From Ruminococcus sp. (GTDB taxonomy: Bacteria > Bacillota > Clostridia > Oscillospirales > Ruminococcaceae), in NCBI GenBank assembly GCA_024697545.1, contig JAILFN010000048.1, forward strand, positions 1 through 64,000: a stretch of 64,000 bases of DNA. Direction: 5' to 3'. The notes under the pieces were generated by a model. The model saw only the letters and a program-made list of their open reading frames with translations, searched no databases and had not been told where the DNA came from. Of the stretch, positions 15,119-24,844 are shown piece after piece. The position numbers and the translations under genes are program-made. Every line of letters starts with the position of its first letter. The first letter of the stretch is position 1.

Positions 15119-17716
15119 TTATTTTGCCGTCGCCGTGAACCCGTCCCGGTAGTCCACCGTCACGGTGCTGTCGGGCTCGATCTCGCCCGAGAGTATCTTG
15201 TGCGCTATAAGCGTTTCGATATTTCGCTGTATGAAACGCTTCAGAGGTCTTGCGCCGAACGCGGGGTCGAAGCCCTGCTCTATGACCTGCTCCATCGCTC
15301 TGTCGGTGACGTTTACGTCTATGCGTCTGTCCGCAAGCCTTTCGTCAAGCTCCGTCAGCATCAGGCGGACGATGTTGCTTATCTCCTCGCGGCGCAGCGG
15401 CTTGTAGTAAACTATCTCGTCAAGGCGGTTCAGGAACTCGGGGCGGAAGCTGCGGTGGAGAAGTGCTTCTACCCTCGATTTTGCTTCCTCGCTTATCTCG
15501 CCGTCGGGCTGTATGCCGTCGAGAAGATCCTGCGAGCCGAGGTTCGAGGTCAGGATTATTATGGTGTTCTTGAAGTCAACGGTGCGCCCCTGCGAATCGG
15601 TGATGCGTCCGTCGTCAAGCACCTGCAAGAGTATATTGAACACATCGGGGTGAGCCTTTTCAACCTCATCGAGCAGTATTACGGAGTACGGTCTGCGGCG
15701 CACCGCTTCGGTGAGCTGTCCGCCCTCCTCGTAGCCGACGTATCCGGGAGGCGCTCCGATAAGGCGGGATACCGAGAACTTCTCCATATACTCCGACATA
15801 TCTATACGCACCATGTTGCGCTCGTCATCGAACAGCGCCTGCGCCAGAGCCTTTGCAAGCTCCGTCTTGCCGACGCCCGTGGGTCCTAAGAACAGGAAGG
15901 AGCCTATCGGTCTGTTAGGGTTGGCGATGCCCGCCCTCGAACGCCATATAGCTTCGGTGACCTTCTTTACCGCTTCGTCCTGCCCGATGACGCGCTTGTG
16001 CAGCGTATCGCCGAGTGCCAGCAGCTTTTCGCGCTCGCCTTCCATAAGCTTTGCTACGGGTATGCCCGTCCAGCGTGCAACGATACGCGCTATCTCCTCA
16101 TCGGTGACGCGGTCACGCAGCAGGGTGTTTTTGCCGATGCGTTCTTCGGCTTCCTTTTCCTTCTGTTCAAGCTGCTGCTTGAGTCCGGGCAGCCTGCCGT
16201 ATCTCAGCTCCGCCAGCTTGTTGAGGTCGTATTCGCGCTCTGCCTTTTCTATCTCTGCGTTGCAGGATTCTATCTCCTCGCGCAGCTTCTGCACATCGGA
16301 TATCGAAGACTTTTCGTTTTCCCACTTTGCCTTCATGGCGTTGAACTGCTCACGAAGCTCGGCAAGCTCCTGCTGAACGTCCCGAAGCTGAGCCTCGGCA
16401 AGGCGGTCGGTCTCCTTTTTCAGAGCCGCCTCCTCGATCTCGTGCTGGAGTATCTTGCGGCGCACCTCGTCAAGCTCTGTCGGCATTGAATCCATCTCGG
16501 TGCGGATAAGCGCACAGGCTTCGTCGATAAGGTCTATCGCCTTGTCGGGCAGGAATCTGTCGGTGATGTATCTGTCTGAAAGGGTAGCCGCCGCGATGAG
16601 GGCTGCGTCCTGTATCTTTACGCCGTGGAATACCTCATAGCGTTCCTTCAGTCCGCGGAGTATCGAGATGGTATCCTCAACATCAGGCTCGGCGACGAGA
16701 ACCGTCTGGAATCTTCTTTCAAGCGCCGCGTCCTTTTCGATATACTCGCGATATTCGTTCAGGGTGGTAGCACCGATGCAGTGCAGCTCGCCGCGTGCGA
16801 GCATAGGTTTCAGCAGGTTGCCGGCGTCCATAGCGCCGTCGGTCTTGCCCGCGCCGACTATGGTATGCAGCTCGTCGATGAAGAGTATGATGCGTCCGTC
16901 CGACTTCTTGACTTCCTGCAATACGGCTTTAAGGCGCTCCTCAAATTCGCCGCGGAACTTAGCTCCCGCGATGAGAGCACCCATATCGAGCGAGAACACC
17001 TGTCTGTTCTTTAAGTTCTCGGGAACATCGCCCTTGACGATACGCTGTGCAAGTCCTTCAACTACTGCGGTCTTGCCGACACCGGGTTCGCCTATCAGCA
17101 CGGGGTTGTTCTTGGTCTTGCGTGAGAGTATGCGTATAACGTTGCGTATCTCGCTGTCGCGCCCGATTACGGGATCCAGCTTGCTCTTTTTCGCCATCTC
17201 CACAAGATCCTGACCGTACTTTTTCAGCACGTTATAGGTGTCCTCGGGATCCTGCGAGTTTACCTGCTGATTCCCGCGTATCTGCTGGAGTGCGGAGAGC
17301 ACCTTTTCCTTGGTGATGCCGAAGGTCTTGAAGATATCCTTCATTTCCGCATTGGGGCTTTCGAGCATACCCAGCAGCAGATGCTCAACGGAGATGTAGC
17401 TGTCGCCCATGCGTTCCGACTGAGTCTCGGCTTCGGCAAGTGCGGAGTTCAGCTCTGACGAAACATATATCCCGTCGGTGCGTGCCGATGTCTGCACCTT
17501 AGGCAGCTTTTCGATAGAGCCTTCCAGCGATCTGCTCATCATTTCGGGGTCGCAGCCGATCGCCTGCATAAGCTCGGGGATAAGTCCGCCGTCCTGTTTG
17601 AGCAGCGCATACAGAAGGTGCTGTTCATCGACCGTCTGGTTTGAATATCTTGCCGCCGCGGACTGTGCGCCCTCAAAGGCTTCCTGAGATTTGGTGGTCA
17701 GTTTGTTAACGTTCAT
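15119..17716 (-). CDS. clpB: ATP-dependent disaggregase ClpB
   Basis: An 865-residue Hsp100 chaperone that, with DnaK, threads aggregated proteins through a hexameric ring. It has an N-terminal Clp-N double repeat (1-145), the first AAA+ domain with Walker A GEPGVGKT near residue 205 and pore loop [13 protein letters not shown], and a long coiled M-domain (about 410-525, Glu/Lys-rich). The second AAA+ domain has Walker A GPTGVGKT near residue 605 and pore loop [13 protein letters not shown]. Length is normal for the family. It lies 56 nt downstream of a ribbon-helix-helix gene in the same direction. No CIRCE or CtsR box is evident. Confidence 0.97.
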   Translation of the reverse strand: MNVNKLTTKSQEAFEGAQSAAARYSNQTVDEQHLLYALLKQDGGLIPELMQAIGCDPEMMSRSLEGSIEKLPKVQTSARTDGIYVSSELNSALAEAETQSERMGDSYISVEHLLLGMLESPNAEMKDIFKTFGITKEKVLSALQQIRGNQQVNSQDPEDTYNVLKKYGQDLVEMAKKSKLDPVIGRDSEIRNVIRILSRKTKNNPVLIGEPGVGKTAVVEGLAQRIVKGDVPENLKNRQVFSLDMGALIAGAKFRGEFEERLKAVLQEVKKSDGRIILFIDELHTIVGAGKTDGAMDAGNLLKPMLARGELHCIGATTLNEYREYIEKDAALERRFQTVLVAEPDVEDTISILRGLKERYEVFHGVKIQDAALIAAATLSDRYITDRFLPDKAIDLIDEACALIRTEMDSMPTELDEVRRKILQHEIEEAALKKETDRLAEAQLRDVQQELAELREQFNAMKAKWENEKSSISDVQKLREEIESCNAEIEKAEREYDLNKLAELRYGRLPGLKQQLEQKEKEAEERIGKNTLLRDRVTDEEIARIVARWTGIPVAKLMEGEREKLLALGDTLHKRVIGQDEAVKKVTEAIWRSRAGIANPNRPIGSFLFLGPTGVGKTELAKALAQALFDDERNMVRIDMSEYMEKFSVSRLIGAPPGYVGYEEGGQLTEAVRRRPYSVILLDEVEKAHPDVFNILLQVLDDGRITDSQGRTVDFKNTIIILTSNLGSQDLLDGIQPDGEISEEAKSRVEALLHRSFRPEFLNRLDEIVYYKPLRREEISNIVRLMLTELDERLADRRIDVNVTDRAMEQVIEQGFDPAFGARPLKRFIQRNIETLIAHKILSGEIEPDSTVTVDYRDGFTATAK

Positions 17717-17772
17717 AATATCTTCCCCTTTCCGTATTGTTCATTTGCCTGTTTTGATGCGGTATGCCGTTT

Positions 17773-18417
17773 CTATACTATGCTCACTCCGCCGCCCAGA
17801 TATTCTTTATAGATCTGTTCGCACCGTTCGGGGGCGGTGGGGTCGTCGAAGTATCGGTTCATGGCTGCGGAAAAAGTTTCGATATACCGCGATATCGCAG
17901 CCGCTATCTCATCATCGGTGAGCTTTCTGCCGCCCGTTTCGTAAAGGTCGCGGGTGTAGCAGGTAGGCGCCAGCGTTACGGGGAACCCGCCCTTGAAAAG
18001 TCCGCCCAGGTATTTTTTCTCCAGCTCGCTCCAAAGCTTGAAGAAGCCGTCGCAGAGGGCGGAAAGCTCGGCGCTCTGTGTCCGCATGGTGACCTTGAGC
18101 CGTCCTACGCAGCCCGAGAGGTCGCGGTAAAGCTCGACGGAGTATTTTACCGTCGGCTTGTACTTGAACCTGAGCGGGGTCTTGACCGCCATTACCGAGC
18201 CCGACATTCCAGGGACGGGAAGAAACCGCCTGTCAAGCGCCTGTTCCACCAGTGAGAATATCTCATGGATACGCATTTCGGGGGTGGTGCAGCTGACTCT
18301 CTCGGCGAGTATACGGTCGATGAGGTTCGACCTGCTCATGCCCAGCCGATAAGCCATATCATCTACCGCCTGCACCACCTCATCGGACAGCACGATGCTG
18401 TACACGCTTTTACTCAT
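17773..18417 (-). CDS. Ribbon-helix-helix (CopG-like) N-terminal protein upstream of clpB
   Basis: A 214-residue protein. Residues 1-42 match a ribbon-helix-helix DNA-binding motif (MSKSVYSIVLSDEVVQAVDDMAYRLGMSRSNLIDRILAE). The remainder (FRYKPTVKYSVELYRD..., with an amphipathic C-terminal part) is not recognised. The start at 18417 is chosen from AGGAGGTG 6-13 nt upstream. It shares direction and probably transcript with clpB, so it may be an autorepressor or a stress-linked regulator of clpB (inference). The long non-DNA-binding part could be an effector or oligomerisation domain. Confidence 0.65.
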   Translation of the reverse strand: MSKSVYSIVLSDEVVQAVDDMAYRLGMSRSNLIDRILAERVSCTTPEMRIHEIFSLVEQALDRRFLPVPGMSGSVMAVKTPLRFKYKPTVKYSVELYRDLSGCVGRLKVTMRTQSAELSALCDGFFKLWSELEKKYLGGLFKGGFPVTLAPTCYTRDLYETGGRKLTDDEIAAAISRYIETFSAAMNRYFDDPTAPERCEQIYKEYLGGGVSIV

Positions 18418-18446
18418 CCGAACACCTCCTTTGCCGATATAGCCGA

Positions 18447-18479
18447 ACAACGACCCTCCCGCGAGGGGGAAAATCGTTG
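18447..18479 (-). promoter_or_regulatory. Hairpin in the 5' leader of the RHH-clpB transcript
   Basis: CAACGA...TCGTTG outer arms (18448-18453 and 18474-18479) enclose an inner CCCTCCC/GGGGG stem. It lies between the promoter at 18537-18564 and the start at 18417. It could be an RHH operator, an mRNA-stabilising hairpin or a thermosensor. Confidence 0.4.
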
Positions 18480-18536
18480 GACGGTTTGCTTATTTTTATG
18501 AAAGGTATATATATCTAAGTTTGCTTTCTATATAAC

Positions 18537-18564
18537 ATTATAGCACGATTAAATAATTTGTCAA
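18537..18564 (-). promoter_or_regulatory. Leftward promoter of the RHH-clpB unit
   Basis: Minus strand TTGACA (18559-18564), a 16-bp spacer and TATAAT (18537-18542). It is a housekeeping-type promoter, leaving a leader of roughly 110 nt. Confidence 0.8.
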
Positions 18565-18706
18565 TGGTTTTATATAATAACTACTGCGGATTTGTATACA
18601 CGCACAATCCAACGTTGCTTTGCACACTGCAAAATTGTAACATATCACAATTCGCAGGGGCTTGACCCGCGAAACATTCGCCGCTGCCCGCACACAAGCG
18701 TCGGGA

Positions 18707-18750
18707 TAAAAAAGAAACAGAGCCGCCGCACCTCGATGCAGCAGCTCTGC
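18707..18750 (-). terminator. Terminator after alr
   Basis: On the minus strand an imperfect stem (CAGAGCTGC / GCGGCGGCTCTG) is followed by TTTCTTTTTT, immediately after the alr stop codon. Confidence 0.65.
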
Positions 18751-18754
18751 TATA

Positions 18755-19915
18755 TTACAGCTTGTATACGCCCGTCAGCTCGCCGTTTTCGTATGCCGCA
18801 CGCGGTACACGCTCGGAAATGCCGCAGACTACCTCGTAGCCTATCGTTCCCGTCAGTTCGGCTATGTCGTCGGCGGTTATTGTCTCGCTGCCGTCGGTGC
18901 CGATAAGCGTTACGGTGTCGCCCGCCTGAACATCGGAACCCGTGACATCTACCATGAACTGATCCATGCACACCCGCCCGATGATGCGGTGCCGCCTGCC
19001 GCGGATAAGCACTTCGCCCTTGTTGGAAAGCGCACGCGGATAACCGTCGGCGTAGCCGCAGGAAACGGTCGCGATCTTTGTCGTGTCGGTGCTGGTAAAG
19101 GTTCGCCCGTAGCTGACACTTACACCCGCAGGCACGGTCTCAACGCGCGATACCACCGATCTCAGCGACATAACAGGCTGTATCTCGTCGGGGAGCGCAA
19201 GCCCCGCGTCGGGTGTCAGACCGTAGAGGATTATGCCGAGCCGCGCAAGCGCCGAACGCCCGTCGCAGCGGTAAAGTCCGCCCGCTGAGTTTAAGCTGTG
19301 TACCGTTTCAAGCTTCACGCCGTTTTGCCGCGCGATGTCCGCAGCACGGTAGAGCAGCTCCGCCTGTGTCAGCGTGTAGTTTATGCAGTCGTCGGTCAGG
19401 GTGTCGGCAACGGCATAGTGGGTGAACGCACCGCAGACATCAAGCCCCGCAAGCGCCGCTATCCGCCCGAAGGCTTCTGCGATCTCCTCGGCTGTGCCGC
19501 GCACGCCTATGCGGGTCATTCCCGTGTCGGCGGCGATGTGGCAGCGGACTTTTCTGCTGCCCGCGCTCTCGCTCAGCTTCTGCGCATACTCTTCACTGAC
19601 GATCGCCTGGATTATGTTGTTGTCGATAAGCTCATCTGCGTCGGCGGGGTCGGTGTAGCCGAGTATCAGTATCTCGCCCGTTACGCCAAGACGGCGCAGC
19701 CTTTCCGCTTCGTCAAGATTCGATACCGCGAACCACTTCACGCCGAGCTTGTCCTGCAAGTATCCCATGCAGGCGCGGTCGCCGTGGCCGTAGCAGAATG
19801 CTTTTACGACGCACATGATGTCAATGTTCTCGGGCAGACGCGAACGGTACGCAAGGTAGTTCCCGCCGAGTTTGTTAAGGTCTACCTCCGCCCAAGTCCT
19901 TCTGTATAGCTTCAT
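18755..19915 (-). CDS. alr: Alanine racemase
   Basis: A 386-residue PLP enzyme interconverting L- and D-alanine for peptidoglycan. The PLP lysine lies in VVKAFCYGHG (family consensus VVKANAYGHG, so Asn-Ala is Phe-Cys here). The catalytic tyrosine lies in VSYGRTF near residue 265, with CMDQFMVD at the C-terminal domain. It starts directly after the stop codon of the NUDIX gene (TAAATG), so the two are translationally coupled. Length is normal. Confidence 0.93.
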   Translation of the reverse strand: MKLYRRTWAEVDLNKLGGNYLAYRSRLPENIDIMCVVKAFCYGHGDRACMGYLQDKLGVKWFAVSNLDEAERLRRLGVTGEILILGYTDPADADELIDNNIIQAIVSEEYAQKLSESAGSRKVRCHIAADTGMTRIGVRGTAEEIAEAFGRIAALAGLDVCGAFTHYAVADTLTDDCINYTLTQAELLYRAADIARQNGVKLETVHSLNSAGGLYRCDGRSALARLGIILYGLTPDAGLALPDEIQPVMSLRSVVSRVETVPAGVSVSYGRTFTSTDTTKIATVSCGYADGYPRALSNKGEVLIRGRRHRIIGRVCMDQFMVDVTGSDVQAGDTVTLIGTDGSETITADDIAELTGTIGYEVVCGISERVPRAAYENGELTGVYKL

Positions 19916-20461
19916 TTATATTTTCTTCCCATCAAGCAGAATTTTGGTTTTTAAGATAGCCGCCTGAGTTTTTGCATCGGGCAGCTCGCCTGAAAGCGCC
20001 ATTTCTACGGCTTTTTCAAAAGGTATCTTCACAACGTCGAGGAATTCGCCCTCGTCAGGCTGCTGCTCGCCGAAGTGCAGTCCCCTCGCTAAGTACATAT
20101 GTATGATCTCGGTGTCGTAGGCGACAGTCGGGTATATGCAGCCGAGGTATTCGACCGAATCGGCAACAGCGCCCGTTTCTTCTTTCAGCTCCCTTATGCC
20201 GCACTCGCGGTGGCTCTCGCCGTACTCCAGCTTGCCCGCGGGCAGCTCGCACAGAACTTTCATAAAGGGATAGCGGAACTGCTTTACCATGTAGATGTCG
20301 CCGTTTTCGTCCAGCGGCAGCACACATACTCCGCCCGGATGCTCGATGACTTCGCGAAATGCCTCCATCCCGTTGTCAAGCACCACCTGATCCAAATAAA
20401 GCTTGACAACTTTTCCATCAAACTTCATCTCCCTAGAAACCTGCTTCTCCTCACTTATCAT
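19916..20461 (-). CDS. NUDIX hydrolase, ADP-ribose pyrophosphatase type
   Basis: 181 residues with a complete NUDIX box (GKLEYGESHRECGIRELKEE then TG, fitting Gx5Ex7REUxEExGU), near residue 80-103. The preceding LPLDENGDIYMVKQFRYP and the following LGCIYPTVAYDTEIIHMYLARGL fit the ADP-ribose pyrophosphatase (NudF/YqkG) subgroup. It hydrolyses ADP-ribose-like nucleoside diphosphates. First gene of a two-gene unit with alr. Confidence 0.85.
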   Translation of the reverse strand: MISEEKQVSREMKFDGKVVKLYLDQVVLDNGMEAFREVIEHPGGVCVLPLDENGDIYMVKQFRYPFMKVLCELPAGKLEYGESHRECGIRELKEETGAVADSVEYLGCIYPTVAYDTEIIHMYLARGLHFGEQQPDEGEFLDVVKIPFEKAVEMALSGELPDAKTQAAILKTKILLDGKKI

Positions 20462-20495
20462 AACATACCACCCTTGAATTTTAGTTTGTACTGTT

Positions 20496-20757
20496 TCTCT
20501 GAGGGCTCTGCCCTCAGACTCCCGCCAAAGAACCCCTTTTGGAGAAGGGGTTCTCTGGACTCTCCCTAAACCTATTTGTTCTTTTTCAGGCAGGGGCTGC
20601 GCCTTGACTGAAAAAAGAGACCTTTTTCAAGCAGTCACATTACTATAAAAAACAGTATGCCCCTGCCTGAAAAAGAATAGAAAAAGTTTAGGAGGGGTCC
20701 GGGGAGACCCTTTCCAAAGGGTCCCCCGGCAGGGGTTTGGGGACAGAGTCCCCAAAG
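20496..20757. repeat. Large imperfect inverted repeat (MITE-like intergenic element)
   Basis: Two arms of about 100 bp (20496-20597 and 20658-20757) are inverted copies separated by ~60 bp. The innermost part (TTCTTTTTCAGGCAGGGGC, 20579-20597, against GCCCCTGCCTGAAAAAGAA, 20658-20676 or so) is near perfect; the outer parts have diverged. Each arm has nested small hairpins (GAGGGCTCTGCCCTC; GACCCTTTCCAAAGGGTC). It has no coding capacity. A sequence related to the right-arm core recurs at 33280-33322, so this is a dispersed family. It fills the 325-bp gap between the NUDIX gene and carB-dapF. Confidence 0.75.
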
Positions 20758-20786
20758 ACACCGCACCATCTGAAAGTTCGGGGCTG

Positions 20787-23700
20787 TCAGATGATGATCT
20801 CGCCGGTGAAGACGGTGACGGCGTCGCCTGTCATGTAGACGGTGTCATCGGTAACGCGGATAACGAGGTCGCCGCCCTTTAAGCGAACGGTTATCTCTTC
20901 ATTTTTGGGGCAGTGACCGTTAAGAACAGCTGCAACAGCCGCAGCGCAAGCGCCCGTACCGCAAGCCCAAGTCTCGCCGCTTCCGCGTTCCCACACGCGC
21001 ATTTTAAGGGTATGGTCGTCGATGACCTTGATAAACTCTGTGTTCACGCGCTCGGGGAAGATGGGGTCGAACTCAAACTGAGCGCCTATATCGGGCAGAT
21101 CGAGGGTGTCGATGTTGCCGTCCATGAAAACAACGCAGTGAGGGTTGCCCATAGAAACGCAGGTTATGTTGTAGTCGTTGCCGCCGATCTTCACCTTGCG
21201 GTCAACAACTCTGCCGTTCTTGTCGGGCTTGAGGGAAACGGGTATCTGTGCGGGTTCGAGAATGGGAGCGCCCATATCGACAGTCGCGCCGTTTACCTCG
21301 CCGTAGTGGCGTGAAAGCTTTACCTTTATGATGCCCGAAAGAGTCTCGATCTCAAAATCATCCTTGTCAACGAGCTTGTGGTCGCGCATGAACTTAGCCA
21401 CGCAGCGTATGCCGTTGCCGCACATCCTGCCCTCAGAGCCGTCAAGGTTGAACATACGCATCTTGCCGTCTGCGATGCGGGAGCGCTGAATGAGTATAAC
21501 GCCGTCGCCGCCTACGCCGAAGTGCCTGTCGGAGAGAGCCAGAGCCAGACCCTCGGGGTTGTCGATGCGCTGGTTGAAGCAGTTGAAGTAAACGTAGTCG
21601 TTGCCGCAGCCCTGCATCTTTGTGAACTGAAGCTTCTGCTTTTCGGTACGCATATGGTTTATATCCACGATCTCGGTGTTGGCTTCGCTGTACTTGGAGC
21701 GTATGGAAGCTGCTACCGCGTTCGCGGTGTCTATCGAAGTCAGGCAGGGAATGTTGCGCTCTACCGTCTTGCGGCGGATCTTTACGCTGTCGCGCTGCGG
21801 GCTCCTGCCCTTTGAGGAAGTGGAGATAACGTAGGATATCTTTCCGCTTTCGATAAGCGTGAGGGTGTTCTCTTCAGCCTCGCCGATCTTGGCAACGGGT
21901 TCGCAGGGGATACCGTGTTCGTTGATGACCTTTGCGGTGCCCTCTGTGCCGTAAAGCTTGAAGCCGAGGTCGTAGAAAGCCTTTGCGGTCTGCGGTATCT
22001 CGCGCTTGTCGGGGTCGCGGACGGTTATAAGCACGCCGCCCTCAACGCCGAGCTTGTAGCCTGCGGCGATAAGACCCTTGTGCAGAGCCTCTTCGAGGGA
22101 GGAAGCAACAGCCAGCACCTCGCCCGTGGACTTCATCTCGGGACCTAAGTGGTTGTCAACGTCTATGAGCTTCTCGAATGAGAATACAGGCACCTTTACT
22201 GCCACATAGGGAGAATTCTTGTAAAGCCCCGTGCCGTAGCCCATGTCTTTGAGCTTTTCGCCCAGCATACATCTTGTGGCAAGGTCTACCATCGGCACGC
22301 CCGTTACCTTTGAGATGTAGGGGATAGTGCGGGAGGAGCGGGGGTTTACTTCGATAACGTAAAGCTCGTCGTCGTGGATAAGGTACTGGATATTTACCAG
22401 ACCCATAGTCTTTAAGGATACTGCGAGCTTCTTTGAGCAGTCGATTATGCGCTCGATAAGCTTGTCGGAAACGTTCCATGCGGGGTATACGGCTATCGAG
22501 TCGCCCGAGTGTACGCCTGTGCGCTCGATGTGCTCCATGATACCGGGGATAAGGATATCCTCGCCGTCGCAGATGGCATCTATCTCAAGCTCTGTACCCA
22601 TGAGGTACTTGTCGATGAGTATCGGGTTTTCTATCTCCTGAGCGAGGATTATCGCCATGTATTCCTTGATGTCCTCGTCGGAGAATGCGATTATCATATT
22701 CTGACCGCCCAGTACATAGGAAGGACGCATGAGCACGGGGTAGCCTATCTTGTTTGCAACTTCAAGAGCTTCGTCGCAGGTCATTACGGTAAAGCCCTGC
22801 GGACGCTTTATGTTGTGCATCTCAAGCAGCTCGTCAAAGCGCTCTCTGTCCTCGGCAGCGTCGATGGAATCGGGGGGAGTTCCCATGATGTTTACGCCGT
22901 TTGCGGCAAGGTGCTTGGTGAGCTTTATCGCAGTCTGTCCGCCGAAAGCCACTACTACGCCGTAGGGCTTTTCAACGCGGATTATGTTCATAACGTCCTC
23001 GTCGGTAAGAGGCTCAAAGTAAAGCCTGTCGGCGGTGTCGAAGTCGGTGGATACCGTTTCGGGGTTGTTGTTTACGATAACAACGTCAAAGCCTTTTTCT
23101 TTAAGTGCCCATACGCAGTGAACGGAAGCGTAGTCGAACTCAATGCCCTGACCTATGCGGATAGGACCCGAACCGAATACTATGACAGTCTTGTTGTTTG
23201 AACGCTTGCTCTCGATAAACTCGGCAGCCTCGTCCTCGTTGTCATAGGTGGAGTAGAAGTAGGGGGTGACGGCGGAGAACTCTGCGGCGCAGGTGTCCAC
23301 CATCTTGTATACGGCGTGCATCGGCTTTTCTACCTTGCAGCCGGAAAGCTGCTCGATCACCTTGTCGGTAAAGCCGAGCTTCTTTGCATTCTCATATGCC
23401 TCAAGACCGTTGTTTTCCAGCTCACGCTCAACATTGATAAGGTTTTTGAGCTTTGAAAGGAACCATTCGTCGATAAGGGTTATGGCGTGGATCTCGTCAA
23501 CGGTCACACCGCGGCGGAGGGCTTCGTATACTACGAAGAGACGCTCGTCGTTGCAGTTGTGTATCTTGCTTCTGATCTCCTCATCGGAAAGCTCCATGAG
23601 GGCGGGGGTACGCAGCGAGCTGTGACCTATCTCGGCACCGCGGACAGCCTTCATGATAGCCTGCTCAAAGGTAGTGCCGATAGCCATAACCTCGCCCGTT

Positions 23701-24839
23701 GCCTTCATCTGAGTACCGAGGTCGCGCTTTGCGTATACGAACTTATCGAAGGGGAACTTGGGCATCTTGACTACAACGTAGTCGAGTGCGGGCTCGAAGC
23801 AGGCGTAGGTCTTGCCTGTTACGGCATTCTTTATCTCATCGAGGGTGTAGCCTACAGCTATCTTTGCAGCCACCTTGGCTATCGGGTAGCCTGTAGCCTT
23901 TGAAGCCAGTGCCGAAGAGCGCGAAACTCTCGGGTTTACTTCGATAACGGCATACTCAAAGCTTTCGGGGTTAAGTGCGAACTGGCAGTTGCAGCCGCCC
24001 TCTACTTTAAGTGTGTCGATTATTTTAAGTGCCGCAGAGCGCAGCATCTGGTATTCCTTGTCGGCGAGGGTAACGCAGGGCGCGATAACGATAGAGTCGC
24101 CCGTGTGTACGCCTACGGGGTCGAAGTTTTCCATAGAGCAGACGGTTATGACGTTGCCCTTTGAGTCGCGCATTACCTCAAACTCTATTTCCTTCCAGCC
24201 CGCGATGCACTTTTCGATAAGCACCTGAGTGATGGGGGAGAGGTACAGACCGTTTGAAGCGATCTCGCGCAGCTCTTCCTCGTTGTTTACGATACCGCCG
24301 CCCGTGCCGCCGAGGGTGAATGCGGGGCGGACGATAAGCGGATAGCCTACGTCCTCGCGGTTCGCGAAATCCACTGCGTCCTCAACGGTGTTGACTACCA
24401 GCGAGGGTATGCAGGGCTGACCTATCGACTCCATAGTGTCCTTGAACAGCTGTCTGTCCTCAGCCTTGTCGATGGTCTCGGGGTTTGCGCCGAGCAGCTT
24501 TACGCCGTGCTCCTGCAAGAAGCCCTCCTTTGCGAGCTGCATCGAAAGGGTAAGACCTGTCTGACCGCCCAGTGTGGACAGCAGAGAGTCGGGCTTTTCC
24601 TTCATTATTATACGCTTGATGGTGGTAAGGGTAAGCGGCTCGATGTATATTTTGTCAGCCATGTGGCTGTCGGTCATTATCGTTGCGGGGTTGGAGTTGA
24701 CGAGTATTACCTCGAGCCCCTCCTCCTTTAGTGCGCGGCAAGCCTGAGTTCCCGCATAGTCGAACTCGGCAGCCTGTCCGATAACGATAGGTCCCGAACC
24801 GATCACCAGCACACGTTTGATATCTTTATTCAAAGGCAT
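20787..24839 (-). CDS. carB-dapF: Fused carbamoyl-phosphate synthase large subunit and diaminopimelate epimerase
   Basis: A single 1350-residue reading frame. Residues 1 to about 1067 are a complete CarB: two ATP-grasp halves (GSGPIVIGQAAEFDYAGTQA near 13 and GSGPIRIGQGIEFDYASVH near 556) and the C-terminal MGS allosteric domain. From about residue 1068 (MRTEKQKLQFTKMQGCGNDY) it is a complete DapF with both catalytic cysteines (GRMCGNGIRC and TWACGTGACA). No stop, frameshift or ribosome site lies at the junction; the purine content before the internal ATG at 21653 is weak. CarB makes carbamoyl phosphate for pyrimidines and arginine; DapF makes meso-diaminopimelate for wall and lysine. I know of no functional link that explains the fusion. 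It lies 5 nt after carA. Confidence 0.95.
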   Translation of the reverse strand: MPLNKDIKRVLVIGSGPIVIGQAAEFDYAGTQACRALKEEGLEVILVNSNPATIMTDSHMADKIYIEPLTLTTIKRIIMKEKPDSLLSTLGGQTGLTLSMQLAKEGFLQEHGVKLLGANPETIDKAEDRQLFKDTMESIGQPCIPSLVVNTVEDAVDFANREDVGYPLIVRPAFTLGGTGGGIVNNEEELREIASNGLYLSPITQVLIEKCIAGWKEIEFEVMRDSKGNVITVCSMENFDPVGVHTGDSIVIAPCVTLADKEYQMLRSAALKIIDTLKVEGGCNCQFALNPESFEYAVIEVNPRVSRSSALASKATGYPIAKVAAKIAVGYTLDEIKNAVTGKTYACFEPALDYVVVKMPKFPFDKFVYAKRDLGTQMKATGEVMAIGTTFEQAIMKAVRGAEIGHSSLRTPALMELSDEEIRSKIHNCNDERLFVVYEALRRGVTVDEIHAITLIDEWFLSKLKNLINVERELENNGLEAYENAKKLGFTDKVIEQLSGCKVEKPMHAVYKMVDTCAAEFSAVTPYFYSTYDNEDEAAEFIESKRSNNKTVIVFGSGPIRIGQGIEFDYASVHCVWALKEKGFDVVIVNNNPETVSTDFDTADRLYFEPLTDEDVMNIIRVEKPYGVVVAFGGQTAIKLTKHLAANGVNIMGTPPDSIDAAEDRERFDELLEMHNIKRPQGFTVMTCDEALEVANKIGYPVLMRPSYVLGGQNMIIAFSDEDIKEYMAIILAQEIENPILIDKYLMGTELEIDAICDGEDILIPGIMEHIERTGVHSGDSIAVYPAWNVSDKLIERIIDCSKKLAVSLKTMGLVNIQYLIHDDELYVIEVNPRSSRTIPYISKVTGVPMVDLATRCMLGEKLKDMGYGTGLYKNSPYVAVKVPVFSFEKLIDVDNHLGPEMKSTGEVLAVASSLEEALHKGLIAAGYKLGVEGGVLITVRDPDKREIPQTAKAFYDLGFKLYGTEGTAKVINEHGIPCEPVAKIGEAEENTLTLIESGKISYVISTSSKGRSPQRDSVKIRRKTVERNIPCLTSIDTANAVAASIRSKYSEANTEIVDINHMRTEKQKLQFTKMQGCGNDYVYFNCFNQRIDNPEGLALALSDRHFGVGGDGVILIQRSRIADGKMRMFNLDGSEGRMCGNGIRCVAKFMRDHKLVDKDDFEIETLSGIIKVKLSRHYGEVNGATVDMGAPILEPAQIPVSLKPDKNGRVVDRKVKIGGNDYNITCVSMGNPHCVVFMDGNIDTLDLPDIGAQFEFDPIFPERVNTEFIKVIDDHTLKMRVWERGSGETWACGTGACAAAVAAVLNGHCPKNEEITVRLKGGDLVIRVTDDTVYMTGDAVTVFTGEIII

Positions 24840-24844
24840 TTAGC

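Noticed and set aside
15104-15889. Long open frame opposite clpB
   Set aside because: Antisense to conserved AAA+ sequence, with no ribosome site and no recognisable domain.
17717-18600. CIRCE or CtsR operator for clpB
   Set aside because: No TTAGCACTC-N9-GAGTGCTAA or repeated GGTCAAA-type heptads seen; only an unrelated hairpin.
20462-20786. CRISPR array or tRNA in the repeat-rich gap
   Set aside because: The repeats are inverted, not direct and spaced, and no cloverleaf can be formed.
20787-21653. Separate dapF gene with an internal start
   Set aside because: No stop codon before it, no ribosome site and the frame is continuous with carB, so a fusion is simpler.
22509-23201. Long open frame opposite carB
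   Set aside because: Antisense to CarB, no recognisable domain; explained by codon bias of the true gene.
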